64,000 nucleotides of DNA from Enoplolaimus lenunculus (Eukaryota > Nematoda > Enoplea > Enoplida > Thoracostomopsidae). Location: NCBI GenBank assembly GCA_030248215.1, contig JASANG010002243.1, positions 40,778 to 104,777 on the forward strand. The letters are read 5' to 3'. Below, one piece after another: positions 37,221 to 48,462 of this stretch; positions within the stretch are counted from its first letter, which is position 1; every line of letters starts with the position of its first letter. Below the pieces are notes generated by a model. The model did not search any database, was not told the DNA's origin, and saw only the letters and a program-made list of their open reading frames with translations. Made by a program: the position numbers and the translations under genes.

Positions 37221-37406
37221 TGGCCATCCAGGGGGCTGCTGACGGGCAGTCCCTACCAATCTAAATTAATTTCTGTTTACGAGAAACACTGCTTTATTTG
37301 GTTGTTGTTAGCAGTGGTTAATTTTGTCTTAACTTCGATTATTTCAGTTGGTTTTACGATACCGACATCCAGTGATCCAAAATTTTTCGGTACACTACTG
37401 CATTAA
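37221..37406 (+). CDS. Possible terminal exon with one transmembrane segment
   Basis: Plus-strand frame, open and ending in TAA. It contains a hydrophobic helix (FIWLLLAVVNFVLTSIISV) and a short polar tail. A GGGCAG acceptor-like site precedes it at about 37240. No start, family or partner exon was found; low confidence. Confidence 0.2.
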   Translation, partial: WPSRGLLTGSPYQSKLISVYEKHCFIWLLLAVVNFVLTSIISVGFTIPTSSDPKFFGTLLH

Positions 37407-37617
37407 GATATAAATATTGTACAATTGTGAACTGTTTGTTTGCAAAAAAAACATGCGCAGTCTAAGTACTTTTAGTGCAGTTGTGATTTATTGCAAATAT
37501 TGCACATGCAATTTTATATGTTCAAGGTCGAAACATTAAAGTGGCACAAGTCATTGGTTCTTAAATGTTGATTCAATTTGAACGCAATTTCGCGTTTGTA
37601 CTTATTCCGCACATATC

Positions 37618-37720
37618 TAAGGTTTAGGCTTAGGCCTCGGCTTAGGCTTTCTTAGCCGAAGATGTATAACGGTCAGGCTTAGGTAAGTTTTTCCGGAATC
37701 TAAGCCTAAGCATAAGCCTA
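37618..37720. mobile_element. Hexamer-tract remnant
   Basis: Partial copy (GGCTTAGGCCTCGGCTTAGG and CCTAAGCCTAAGCATAAGCC) without ends. Similar remnants occur at about 14196-14290, 16530-16640, 17825-17925, 29235-29330, 33062-33110, 41850-41925 and 51160-51262. Confidence 0.6.
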
Positions 37721-37991
37721 TGGGGAAAAAGTACAAGAACCCAGAATTTATTTTGCAATGAGTCGCCTTCAAGCCCCATTTGCGAATTTGTAATGCCTAA
37801 AGCTTGACTTTTGGCCATTGCAGTACTCGATTTGTCACCCAGAAATTTCATACCTCTGAACAACTTACAGCGCCGTTTTCAAAGTGTATACAGTGACAAT
37901 TAGTTTTCATCAGCAAATGAACTAAAATTACGTTGTCTAAAATATATGGTTTCAATAATTTCACGAATATCAGAACATAACTTTGAGTTTG

Positions 37992-38126
37992 TGGTGCTAT
38001 TTTGCATTATTTCTAAGTTATGCAGTACCCAATACGGCGCCTTTCACGAAAATTTTGAAGTGGATGCGGTCTGGCCTGAACCCACGACGTTGGGATCGCC
38101 GATCCACTGCTGTAACCACTGAAAAT
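37992..38126 (-). mobile_element. tRNA-derived SINE, family B, copy 2
   Basis: The reverse complement reads CAGTGGTTACAGCAGTGGAT then GTGGGTTCAGGCC (B box), with the same ACCGCATCCAC...AAAATTTTCG tail as 36427. Confidence 0.6.
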
Positions 38127-39108
38127 TCTTCCTTCGCTACAGTAGCAGGTAAAAAACATTAAAAATTAAAAATACTGTGAATCCTTAGTATGTTTTTCAG
38201 CCTAAACCTCAGCAAAAACGCTTGCTATATTAGGCGAAATAAGCAGTAGAACAAAATAATTAAAACTTCAATTTTGATAGTCTATAAACTCTGATTTTCA
38301 CTACTTCACTAAGCAAATAGCTGCAAGGTCGAACGCTGAGAGATTCCACGTACTTAATATTAAATAAGGTTTTCTCATCTGTCGATTTCTAAATTTTTTC
38401 TAAATTTCACACTGATTGCTTAGCAAGAAGTGTTCTGAATTGAACTAAAGAAGAAGTATTACTCAAAAAAGCGTCAGTTTACTATATAGGACATTTGTAA
38501 AAATTTAAGTTTTCTTAGTAAAATCTAAAGCTTCTAGAGTGCCTATTTTGCACTAAATATTATAAGTGTTGTGACGAAATTTACACTTTTAATATCCGCT
38601 AGGGTTTGCAAAGTGTGTTTATAGTTAAAGTTTCGTGAAAAATACCTATACATACTTCGGATTTTATTTTTAAATTCTTGAACAGAATAATATTCAGTAA
38701 AACGGTAGTGTGCGCTTTTGGCTTCGCATATGAAGAGTAGAAATTGTTAATTCGTAATACAGGTTGGCTGCGTTATTCATTTCTAAATTGTACTACAGCT
38801 GCAAGTTAGCAGATTTAAGTTAGTATGAGTCCCGCTACCAGGAGTTGTTTACCAGTAATTAAATAGAAACGTCGGAAGCGCTTTCTCCCTGCGCCTGTAT
38901 CTTCTACTGCCCTTATAAATTTACTTTATGTCAAATTTGACTGTTAGCCGAATGAGATGTGGGCCAACTGAAAGAACGAAGTCGAATGTCAAGAATAATA
39001 TAAAGAAAAAAATTTTCGTAGCAAAAGTTATCAGTTTTATTAAGCAACGTTTAAGGATATAGCTAAATCAAAGCTGTGTTTTATGTTACTCATTACGCAG
39101 GTGTTGTA

Positions 39109-39525
39109 TTGACCCGAATAAGAGGGGGACTGATATTTATTTGGCCTCTCCAGAGGGTACCCCGTTGTTATTCGGTTACGGACTGTTATTTATTTTTAAC
39201 CCACGCTCCGCCGTCCTTGTTTACTGATATATATCCGGTACTGCAACTATCCGTTGAATTAAACGTATATTTGTTTCGTTTCAATAGTTTGAGCGATGAT
39301 AAAATGTTATACTTAGGAATTTACTTTCAAAATTCAAGTACGCTGCAAAGTTTAGAAGTCAAATTGTTTGGTCCTGGAGTCATTTATGCGCTACAATTAG
39401 GGTTAATTGACATTTATGGACTCTAATTAGGGTTTAGGGACTCTATCCGCTTACGCACTCTTACTAGGGATACGGAATCTTATTGATTCGGACCCAAAAT
39501 GGGGACCCCATTTTATTCGGGTCAA
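39109..39525. mobile_element. 417-bp MITE with ACCCGAATAA inverted ends, copy 1
   Basis: Ends TTGACCCGAATAAGAGGGGG and TTTTATTCGGGTCAA are inverted. The interior holds TTATTCGGTTACGGACTGTT and paired GGACTCTAATTAGGGTTTA motifs. No coding sequence. Similar copies at 44167, 33629 and 19545. Confidence 0.88.
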
Positions 39526-39650
39526 TGCAGTAATAATGTCACGATATGCGATATCCAAAAGAGCTCTATCCGTTTTGAATGGTAGTGAAGTTACAGGTTT
39601 TTTAAGCGTAAAAGCCTGAACATTTGTACAATTAATTGAACTGGATTACA

Positions 39651-39854
39651 ATGATCTTGTCGTTTTTAATTCTAAACGGGTTTTCAGTATTCATCTTAAC
39701 AGATTACCTTGTAATGGTAGGCAACGTGACCCGGCAGACCAAAGCGCCGAAAAGAGGTTTGGACCATTATTCTCGTCCCGACTGGCTTTGCCCAAATGCT
39801 ACAGATGATCCATGTAATTTTGGAAGTTACAGCCGTGATTGCAGCTGTTTCTAA
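39651..39854 (+). CDS. Small frame with hydrophobic N-terminus and four C-terminal cysteines, 67 aa
   Basis: ATG at 39651, stop at 39854. A hydrophobic N-terminal stretch (ILSFLILNGFSVFILTDYLV) is followed by a polar tail with the pattern C-x7-C-x8-C-x-C near the end (WLCPNATDDPCNFGSYSRDC). It could be a small secreted peptide or part of an exon, since the segment contains an internal TTTTCAG and the stop lies just after a possible splice region. It lies shortly after a 430-bp repeat element. No family is recognised. Confidence 0.25.
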   Translation: MILSFLILNGFSVFILTDYLVMVGNVTRQTKAPKRGLDHYSRPDWLCPNATDDPCNFGSYSRDCSCF

Positions 39855-40639
39855 GTTTACACCGGGGACCTACGGTGAGGTTTAAATTTCAAAAGTCAAT
39901 ACAACGGAAAATTTTCGATTACCACCTCAATAGTGGCAGGAGTACAGTGATGCATCATAATTATGTCGGAATTTTATGATGACAGGATACATAGTTTTAT
40001 TCACTGTGCACACGTGACTTTTATGGATTAAAATTTAAAAATTAAAATTCAAATTGTAGACACATTAAATATTGATTGCGTTGTGTTGTTCAGAGTTCAA
40101 CCGCATCGCATTTGATTTAAAAATTTTAAAACTGTCCGTAGGGATTTTTAGCCAATCAAATATTAGCCATGTGTTAAGACCCAAAAAGGGGATAATAAAG
40201 AACCCGATATACCTTTGTAAGATCTAAACCAATATGCTGCTTCTACTGCTCTTAAATAGCTAAGCGGTCAAAAAGATTTTCTAGCTTTATAGCCATCTAC
40301 TGAAGTAATTTCAAGAAAGCACTAGAACGAGAAAAAATCGTTTGAGCTAATACTGTTTTTAGTTTTAGAAGTTTGTACTTTAAAAGCCATGGCAAGGTTG
40401 CTAAATTTCAAGGAACTCTGTTACGTTGCACCTAATTAGAATGCCAGTATTTTCAAAGTGTGTAGCATTTATTACCGTTTGGTGATAGGGTCTTCCATTA
40501 CTGTCAAAATATAAAATGGCAAAATTCATGTTTTGGTACGATTCTTGTATTTAATTTAATGCATTCTGTACGCATGTGAGATATGCTTGTTCGTTATGCG
40601 CACATGCAATATAGAGCAATACACTGTATGTATGCTAGC

Positions 40640-40780
40640 CGGCAGCATACGGTCGGCTCATATAGTCGACGGAAAATGCAGTTGGAGAGAATATTCGCGT
40701 AAAGATCCGTAGACCTAGTGTTCGATCCCAGCTCTAGAAGCCCGCTTTTCCAGATGCTTAGTTGAAACGTCTGAAGTCCC
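40640..40780 (+). mobile_element. Weak tRNA-like SINE remnant
   Basis: B-box-like AGTGTTCGATCCCAG and a tail GCCCGCTTTTCCAGATGCTTA; the A box is not convincing. Confidence 0.35.
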
Positions 40781-40970
40781 AGTTCCTACCTAGACTGACG
40801 CATGTTTGTGTCGATTTAAAGATTCGTCACTGACACACGTCATGCGTTTGAAAACCTATCACTAAATGGTAAGAGATGCAGCACACAATTGACCAGCAAG
40901 GAACCAAACCAAAAACTTGTATAAAGATTTAGCATTGAAATTGCGTCTTATTTTTTGCTTGCTTCGATCA

Positions 40971-41132
40971 TACACTGTAAATTCCAATGAGTTAATTAAT
41001 CAATTCAGACTGAAAGTTTGTTATCAGATTGAGTTGTATCAACTCACATCTATGAGTTCTGATAGTCCTAACCCAGACTGAGTGATTCAACTCAGTCTGA
41101 GTTGAAATTAACTCACTGGAATTTACAGTGTA
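40971..41132. mobile_element. Palindromic MITE of a second family (TACACTGTAAATTCCA ends)
   Basis: A 162-bp element with inverted ends TACACTGTAAATTCCAATGA / TCACTGGAATTTACAGTGTA and AGTTGAAT/GAGTT-type interior repeats. Shares only the CACTG terminus with the family at 22132 and 51435. Confidence 0.88.
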
Positions 41133-42249
41133 CAAGTTTTTTCACAACCAAACTTCAGAAAGGTACGAATTCGCCACTGACTACGCTGGTCCAAATGTAT
41201 TTGAGTCTTGTAAAAATCGTTCACCAATTCCATTTTAATTCATAAAAGTTTTAAATTATTAAAAAATGATAAAGCAATGTCGAACAAGTCGTAGTCTGTC
41301 GCAATTACTGATGTTGGAAGAGCTTTTAGAATATTCTCTTGGGTGCAATTTTGTTTGAATTAAACCGATTTTAAATTATAGGTTTTTGGAGATTTTTTTA
41401 CTGTATCAATAGCTTTTTGATAAATAAAATTTAAAAAAATTGTGCGTCAGGCACACTAAAACACACAAAGAAGGTTAAAATATCTGCAGGTTGCCAGACT
41501 CGGCAGTGTCGCAACAAGAATTTCATGCCTGGATGGTGTCTTGTTTTGCGAAAGTTTTTTCCGACCGAGAGCTTTGAACGAGAAAAATTTTATTGTTTTT
41601 AAAACGTTTCTTGTTTCTCTATGTATTTCTGGAGATTCTTTCCCTTATCTTCCCGTTTTTGCGACATTGGTAGCCATCATGTCATTTTGTTAATTTATAA
41701 ATTTTCGTCAGTTGGTTTAGTTTAGTTTAACAATTTCACATTTTCGGATTAAATTTTTCTAATTCTGTTCAATCCAGGCCTCCTATGTGTGGAAGTGATG
41801 AATACGGCGCAACTTTAAAGCATGTCCCGTTTTTGCAGAAGCTAAATAAGGCTTAAATTTTGGACTAATATTTACTTTTAGGTTTAGATGTAGGATTAGA
41901 TTGATGTGAAATATGTAGTATAAGCATAGAGTAGCGGGAAAGTGTATGCGAATAAACGGTTAGGCAAAACAACTACAACAGGCTATGTTTTACAGCAATT
42001 ATTTTAATTATTGTTTTGTATATATAAATATATAAACATATGTAAATATAATATAAATAAATATATATACATATATATGTACGTATGTATGTATGTATGT
42101 ACTTATGTATGTTTATTTACATATAATTAACCCTAGTTTGATCCCAATTCTATTTGATACAGTCTTTAGGGAAACTTGAATGAATTAAATTTTATAATAG
42201 CACTGAGGATAGAGAGTACTAGAGTACTTTAGAAAAACTATTTCATTTA

Positions 42250-42413
42250 GAAGAATAAATGTTTCTACCAGCAATCTAGAAACGTTTTTTTACAGAAAAA
42301 AATCGCTTCATGTAATTTGAAACTTTTAAACCACAGAGCAAACAGTGCAGTAGCTATGTAAGCGGACACTAGAAATATAATTTCGGATAAGCCTCGACTT
42401 TTACTGAAGGCAT
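42250..42413 (-). CDS. Exon-like reading frame with one transmembrane segment
   Basis: Minus-strand frame after an acceptor-like CCTTCAG. It encodes a single hydrophobic helix (EIIFLVSAYIATALFALWF), then a Lys/Phe/Cys tail and a stop. It could be the last exon of the locus around 43-45 kb. No family is recognised and the phase with upstream candidates is not confirmed. Confidence 0.2.
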
Positions 42414-43143
42414 CGGTTTTGTGCGAAAAGGAATTGGGGTTGCTGTGTGTGTTTATTTGCGTTTTTTATTTAAAAGTTTATTTGGTTTAAAAATAGTTTG
42501 AAATTAAAATTAAGTAGAAACTTTTGAGGTAAAACGAAACTACACTTAAAAAGTTATTAGTTTTCTTTGGTATCATTAACAAGTGCGGTTTACATTTAAT
42601 TGGAGGCTATTTTAACAATTTAGATGGGTTTCCCTCGTCATGTATTTTCATTTTATCGTTTTATTAAAATATAGAAAAAAAGTTTGAAATTAGTCTTTCA
42701 AACGTGTTTACGAAATATATATTTCGTTTCTCTGGGCTTGAAAATTGCACCAAAATGGTAAACTTTTTCAAATCTTCACCGGAATCGCGGGGTGCTCCAG
42801 CCATTTTTAGACAGTATTGAGATGGTAGCCACGGCAATGGACATAAGGAGATAGTCGAAAGTTCACGCTATATGGCATTTCGACCATGAAGTAGCTTATG
42901 AGTTTTATATTTTAGAGGAAACAAATTTCCGACTCTTATTATTATTGTTATTATTTTTATTTTTTATTATTGTTACTATTAATATTATTATTATTATTTT
43001 TATGAATTTTTCATAGCTTCTATAGAAAATGAGAAAATGAACAAATCAAGTAATTTTTGTTATCTTCGTTGGTTGAAAACTACTTTTCTCTTAAAGTTGA
43101 ACAAACCAAACTTGTTCCAATAGCTTGTGGATTTAGCACCATA

Positions 43144-43804
43144 CTTACTTAAGCTAATCGCATGGGGGCTGCGGCGTACCCAGTTTGAAGCCAGGTACCC
43201 TTGATACCAAAATTGTAAGCTCACAGGCGGATCATGACTTAACGGTGCACTGAAACCATTTGGTGATTCGGGTCTCAAACAGAAATAACCGGGGTTACAA
43301 ACATATTCTCTATTCAAAATTGTCATCATTTTTATAATACTCGTCATGTGTACTTAAAAGCGAAGCCCCTGACTAATTGGCTTTACTGGGCTTCATTATG
43401 ATCCACTCCTGCTTAAATCGTCTGTTATCGTTGCTATTTTAAGTCACAGTCATTAATAGTTTCAATCCTAAGAACTCTATGTTTCTAAATGTTGCTGCTA
43501 AATGACATACCGGGCATAGTTGTAGTTGACAGGGCTTGTCCAATTTCAATATACTAAACGCAATATACATGTTGCAATTCTAAAAGCGGTCACGTTTAGT
43601 AGAAACTATTTTAAACAATTGTGCTCGTTTAGAAATTGAAATTTTGGTCACTGAAATCAATTCTGAATGGCTTTGAGATGCCTGTGTCAGTTCGGCATTA
43701 TCACGATAGTATAGTGACCACTTGTCAAGGGGCGACGGAGTAAGGGCGTACAGAACGGGAGGGATAGTGGAATATATCTCTTCCCGAACTGTCTTAAGGG
43801 ACAC
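43144..43804 (-). CDS. Two exon-like open segments, product unknown
   Basis: Segment 43332-43144 is open between TTTGAATAG and the strong donor A|GTAAGTATGG and encodes a Cys/Pro/Trp-bearing stretch beginning EYVCNPGYFCLRPESPNG. Segment 43796-43583 follows a pyrimidine-rich acceptor (TTCGTGTCCCTTAAG) and is open to a stop just after a basic stretch (STKRDRF), with the frame TVREEIYSTIPPVLYALTP. Neither is recognised. They may belong to the locus whose first exon is at 45380, but I could not join phases convincingly. Treat them as candidates only. Confidence 0.22.
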
Positions 43805-44166
43805 GAACGAAGAAGCAAGTTTACAGGGTGTAGAATAACCAACTGAATGTTAAAAACCTGTAGGTATTTCCCAGTGAAGAATTAAAGACTACTGTCTTGT
43901 TACGGAGCTTCGTCTGAGACAGTCTGGAAGCTCAAATTCCCAGAAACATTTTAATCCTTGTTTTTTTGCTTCCGCCCTGCTAACACGTTTATCTGACTGG
44001 CTCTGGGATGAAATTGTGACACTGAAAACTTTCATGCTGAGTGAGGTGTTTTTCTACCGAAGCAAAAGTTCAAAAACCATGTGGAATATTTCGGCACATG
44101 CATGTAGCCATGATTTTGGAACGGGAATTTCGTTCTGTTTCGAAGGGGCCTTCTTGCGTTACTATA

Positions 44167-44598
44167 GTGATCCGAATAAGAGGGGGGACTGATATTTATT
44201 TGGCCTCTTCAGAAGGTACCCCCCTTGTTATTCGGTTACGGACTGTTATTTATTTTTAACCCGCCCTGCGCCGTTCGTCGTTACCAATATATATTCGGTG
44301 TTGCAACTATTCGTTGTATCAAACGCTTATGTCTTGTATCAAAAGTTTGAGCGATAATGTAAGGTTATACTTAGAAATATACTTACAAAATTTAAGTACG
44401 CTTTAAACCTTCGAAGTAAACTTTATTTGGTCCTGGAGTCATTTATGCACTACAATTAAGTGTAACTGACATTTATGGACTCTAATTAGAGTTTAAGGAC
44501 TCTATCCGCTGTGGAACTCTTATTACGGATACGGACTCCTATTGATTGGGACTCAAAATGGAGACTCCCCTCTTATTAAGACCCTCTTATTCGGGTCG
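44167..44598. mobile_element. 430-bp MITE with ACCCGAATAA inverted ends, copy 2
   Basis: Begins TGATCCGAATAAGAGGGG and ends CCCTCTTATTCGGGTC; the interior is collinear with copy 1 (TTCGGTTACGGACTGTTATT, TGGTCCTGGAGTCATTTATG). Confidence 0.88.
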
Positions 44599-45073
44599 CT
44601 ACAGTACAAACCGAAACAGCATCTAAGAACACTATTACAAAAGTCTCAAGGCTGAGTTTGACCCTTGAAACCCGTCCCTGGCTATATCCTTACTTCAGCA
44701 CCTTTTTACCAAATTAGGTCCGCCATCTACATTCCAACACAAGTATTCGTTTTCCAAATGTACCCATCCAAAACTCAGTTTTCTAATGAGTTCAAAAGAA
44801 AAGATCGGTTTCGTTCACTACAATAAATACAAACTCGCTTTCAATATTTTTGTTTTTATTAGAACGAATGACGAATTGTATTCCTTGAAAAGCAAACGGT
44901 TTTCACGTCTAAGGATACCCGAAAACACAGCAGTTTGGCTAAGAGTGAAACCGACTTATTGGGTTCATTAATAAGCGCTGAAAGCTATCTTGGCGTTAGG
45001 TTACAGGAACGCCAAATTTGAAGAGCATTGCAAATATAGGGTTTTTGCTGCAATAAGTTGAGTATATACATAC

Positions 45074-45380
45074 CGTTGTGAACGTTGTGCTTCATTAGCT
45101 GGTTATGAATCCTATACATTGCGTTGTATAGTGTTGGCCCTTGCGGAAGTCTTCGACTCCCGGTAAAACTATAGGATTGTATGTTGGTAAAAATCTGTTT
45201 ATCAGTTTTTGAAAAAAGGTTTGTATAGCGTTTAATACTGCATTGCAAAGTCGTTTCACAGTTTCGCCGTTTACAAAAAGCGTTTTGAAAGATACTGTTT
45301 GAGTCGCGCAAAGCGTTTAAAAATAGCGTTTTATTTTTGACACGATTGCTAAAATGCAACAATCCACAACTGATGGACAT
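45074..45380 (-). CDS. Putative first exon with mitochondrial-presequence-like N-terminus
   Basis: Minus-strand frame of 102 codons from ATG at 45380 to a good donor (AACG|GTATGT). The N-terminus is basic and almost free of acidic residues in its first 23 (MSISCGLLHFSNRVKNKT), with many Arg/Lys/Ser, as in mitochondrial targeting peptides; it ends LYNAMYRIHNQLMKHNVHN. I do not recognise a family. A possible continuation on the same strand is the pyrimidine-tract acceptor at about 43797, but the phase there does not favour the longer frame. It could be a random open frame. Confidence 0.3.
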
Positions 45381-45983
45381 TAGATATGTATCAACTATAA
45401 CGCTTTTTACAACTGTGGTCGTTGTTCGTTGTCAGATTTAAGATACGTCACTTTTCAATGCCATCTGACGTGTAGAAATGTCAATCAAAGTCAACAGAAA
45501 CCACTACTATTTTAATTCCAAAAATACTTTATGCTAAATTTCCAGCTTAATTTTAATGAGAAATATGCAAAACAAACTACCAAGATTTTATCTAAAAAAC
45601 TAAAGTTTGGCTTTTCGCACAGAATGTTTGCCTGATCAGTCATTTGAATGTAAATTATTGCGAATATGGTGCATTTTTGCCTGCGACACAGTAATACAAC
45701 GTTTTTAATATTTAGTGCTAAAATTGCGTTTGGCTTCTAGATCTTTTCGTTCAATAAACAGGTTTCAATTAATATTGCTATATTCCGCGAGCCGTGACAC
45801 AATTTTTTAATCTGCCATTGACAAAAGACCATTGCGGCATAACAACGAAGAGTAGTTGAAAATGTTTTGAAGCTTAACATTTAAGAAATAGCTATTCTAA
45901 TTTTTTAGTGCATGGCGTTAACAAGGAGCCATTGCTAGGCAGGTATGGTCAATGGGTAATATAGATTAACCAAATAGATTAAC

Positions 45984-46250
45984 CCCTGCTCACAATGATT
46001 TGCCCATAAGCAACTCAGCGCAGTGTATATACGTTAAATAATATATATCGCACAGTCTTTAGCAATTCTAACACGTATTCATAGTAATAATTCACCACGA
46101 GATGTGAGAGCCCCCTCGGGCTCGAGCGTCAAGCTCCTATAGCTGAGTGGTGATGGTATACGCCTCCCACTTCAGTCACTGGAGTTCGAATCCTGGCATA
46201 AAAGTAGGTATCATTAGAAATAGAAAATATTCATGTGACAAAATTTTAGG
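45984..46250 (+). mobile_element. tRNA-derived SINE, family A, copy 2
   Basis: Collinear with the copy at 23450: shared AACTCAGCGCAGTGTATATA leader, then the tRNA-like head at 46133-46198 with A box TAGCTGAGTGG and B box GAGTTCGAATCC. Confidence 0.8.
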
Positions 46251-46399
46251 AAAAGCACAGCTTGGGCAACTTTCCGAACGTTTTCTTCGATACATCAACG
46301 AGTTTTTATTTAAACAAAAATTCGGTAATACACTGGAACCATTTTCATGAAATTAATTGGCTCGTGGCGAGCTCATTACACTAGAAGGCAGTATAATTT

Positions 46400-48270
46400 C
46401 AGGAGGATCGTACGAGGGTTTTGTACGAATGACAAGGGCAAATAGTTTTCCAGCAGGATGAGACCAAAAAGTTTCCGCAATACTTTCAGCGTTCCCTGCC
46501 GTTGTGGCTACAGGGCTCGACGAGCAATAAACTTTAAGCGTAAAATAATTCGATGTTTTATGGTACTAAATTTAAACTCTAAACTATTTCTGGCAATGCC
46601 AATCAATAAGCTATATGTTCCTAAAAGATCACTTGGGTACAAATGTTCAAAACATTTCGTTAACATCCCAACTGTTTAAGGTACCGATAGCATTGGAAGG
46701 TGATAGCATTGGAAGGTACAAAAACAATAGAGTTAAAAGAAAAATAATTTATCGCCAACGCTTAAACGAGAGCCTGAGCTGTTCATAATTTTGTTTACAT
46801 CTTGGATGTTGTTGTTCGACAAGCTCGTATATCATTCGATAAGCAGGCAAGTTCAATTCCTGTACATAACTTTGCTAACTACCACCTCGAGAAGAAATGC
46901 ACACGGACAAAAGCTTGTTTTTACACCTCCGTGGTACAACGTACCCGGTGAAAACGATTTATTTACAAGGTTAATAAGACCAGGAACCTAAACAAAAGCA
47001 AGTTAATATCATCGACAAATTTGACCGTAATTCAAAGGGAATTAGATAACTTGAGCGTTCAGAAATGTTAAAAAGTTCGGTGCATCTGTCATTTTTTCTT
47101 TAAAGCTTTAAAATGCCCGGCGCATTTTTGTACGACTCAATTCTGTTGACAGGAAAATATAACATCTTTTAAACATTTATGCTTTAATATCCGCTTTTTG
47201 TTTTTATTTTTACTATCCATTTACAGCCTGGATTTTACTGATGTATGAATTATTACCTACAATGTATATTTTAAAGTCATCCGGCCTGGACTGGACTGGC
47301 AGGTAAACACATTGGACTTGACATTGTGATTCAAACTGGTCCACAACTGAGTAAACTGCACAACCATGAATCTTTATGTTCTTGAGTGGTCCAAATTTCA
47401 AGCGGCCTATACCCATTGGACCAGGCGGCCAGTCCATCCTCTGCCTTCATCGCAGACGCTCCAATATTTTTTACATCAACTACTACACTGCCGATAATTA
47501 ATATACAAGAATTATCGTTTTGTTAACATATCGGAAGTTGTTTAACGAACCTATATCATTTGGTATCTCCAGTCTCTTGTTCTTTTGTTCGACGAAATGC
47601 GTGGGGGTGGTAGATAGTGGAAAAGAAAAAGGAACCAGCAGAAAAACAAAATACATTTGTTTTGAAAAGCTCAATTTCTGGAAGGAAAAACTGGCAACTT
47701 TGGTATTTAAGTGAAAAAACAATAGAGTTACCACCACAGCAACCAGGCCGTGGCTATTATTAACGGGTTTCAAGAGGTATTAGCTATGTATATAGCTTGT
47801 GCTGGATTAAGCAATTTTTAACAGGGTTCTGCGCGATACGTCATAATATAAAACGTTCGTTAGCGAAGTGAGCAAAAAGCGAAACATAATTTTAGTACTA
47901 AGTCTAACTGCAAAATTTTGGTTTTGATTCCTGTTGAAGGGGCATAGACTGAATAGCCCCTAAGATCTGCCGCTGCATATAGCAGTGCACAAACGAGGGC
48001 AAATTGCACAGAAAGTTTATCTTTAAATGTGTTTTGCAGTTTGATAATGTTTTCGTTTTTCACTTGGCTGTATTGTTTTACAGCAATATGTATTTGATTT
48101 TTATGTAAGTTTTTTGAACAGCGTCGGTAGGAAGATGGTACATTCAGGAACCAATCTGGTATAAAACATATTTCGTTTCACGTTGGATTCAATCTTTCAA
48201 ACGTTTTAAGACATTCTTATTTGTGCGTAGCGCCTATCGCCAATAGACAGTGTTTATATATTTGAAATAT
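46400..48270. other. Intergenic DNA, nothing recognised
   Basis: AT-rich sequence with a GTTTTTATTTTTAC-type repeat fragment near 47190. Short frames on both strands lack support. Confidence 0.35.
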
Positions 48271-48276
48271 TTCTGC

Positions 48277-48462
48277 GGTCAATGTATAGAACAGAGCAGT
48301 AAGCGTGTTTCTAAGCCTAAACCTAAGCCTAAGTCTAAACGTATGTATGAGCTTATAACTCAGTCTGAGCCAAAGCAAAAAATAAGCCTAAAACTTACGC
48401 TTTATAGCTTCCAATATTACTGTTCTCAGAAAAGCGTTCCGCTTCTGATCTTTATATCGGTC
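48277..48462. mobile_element. Hexamer-tract MITE, copy
   Basis: Ends GGTCAATGTATAGAACAG / CTGATCTTTATATCGGTC with CCTAAACCTAAGCC inside. Confidence 0.82.
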
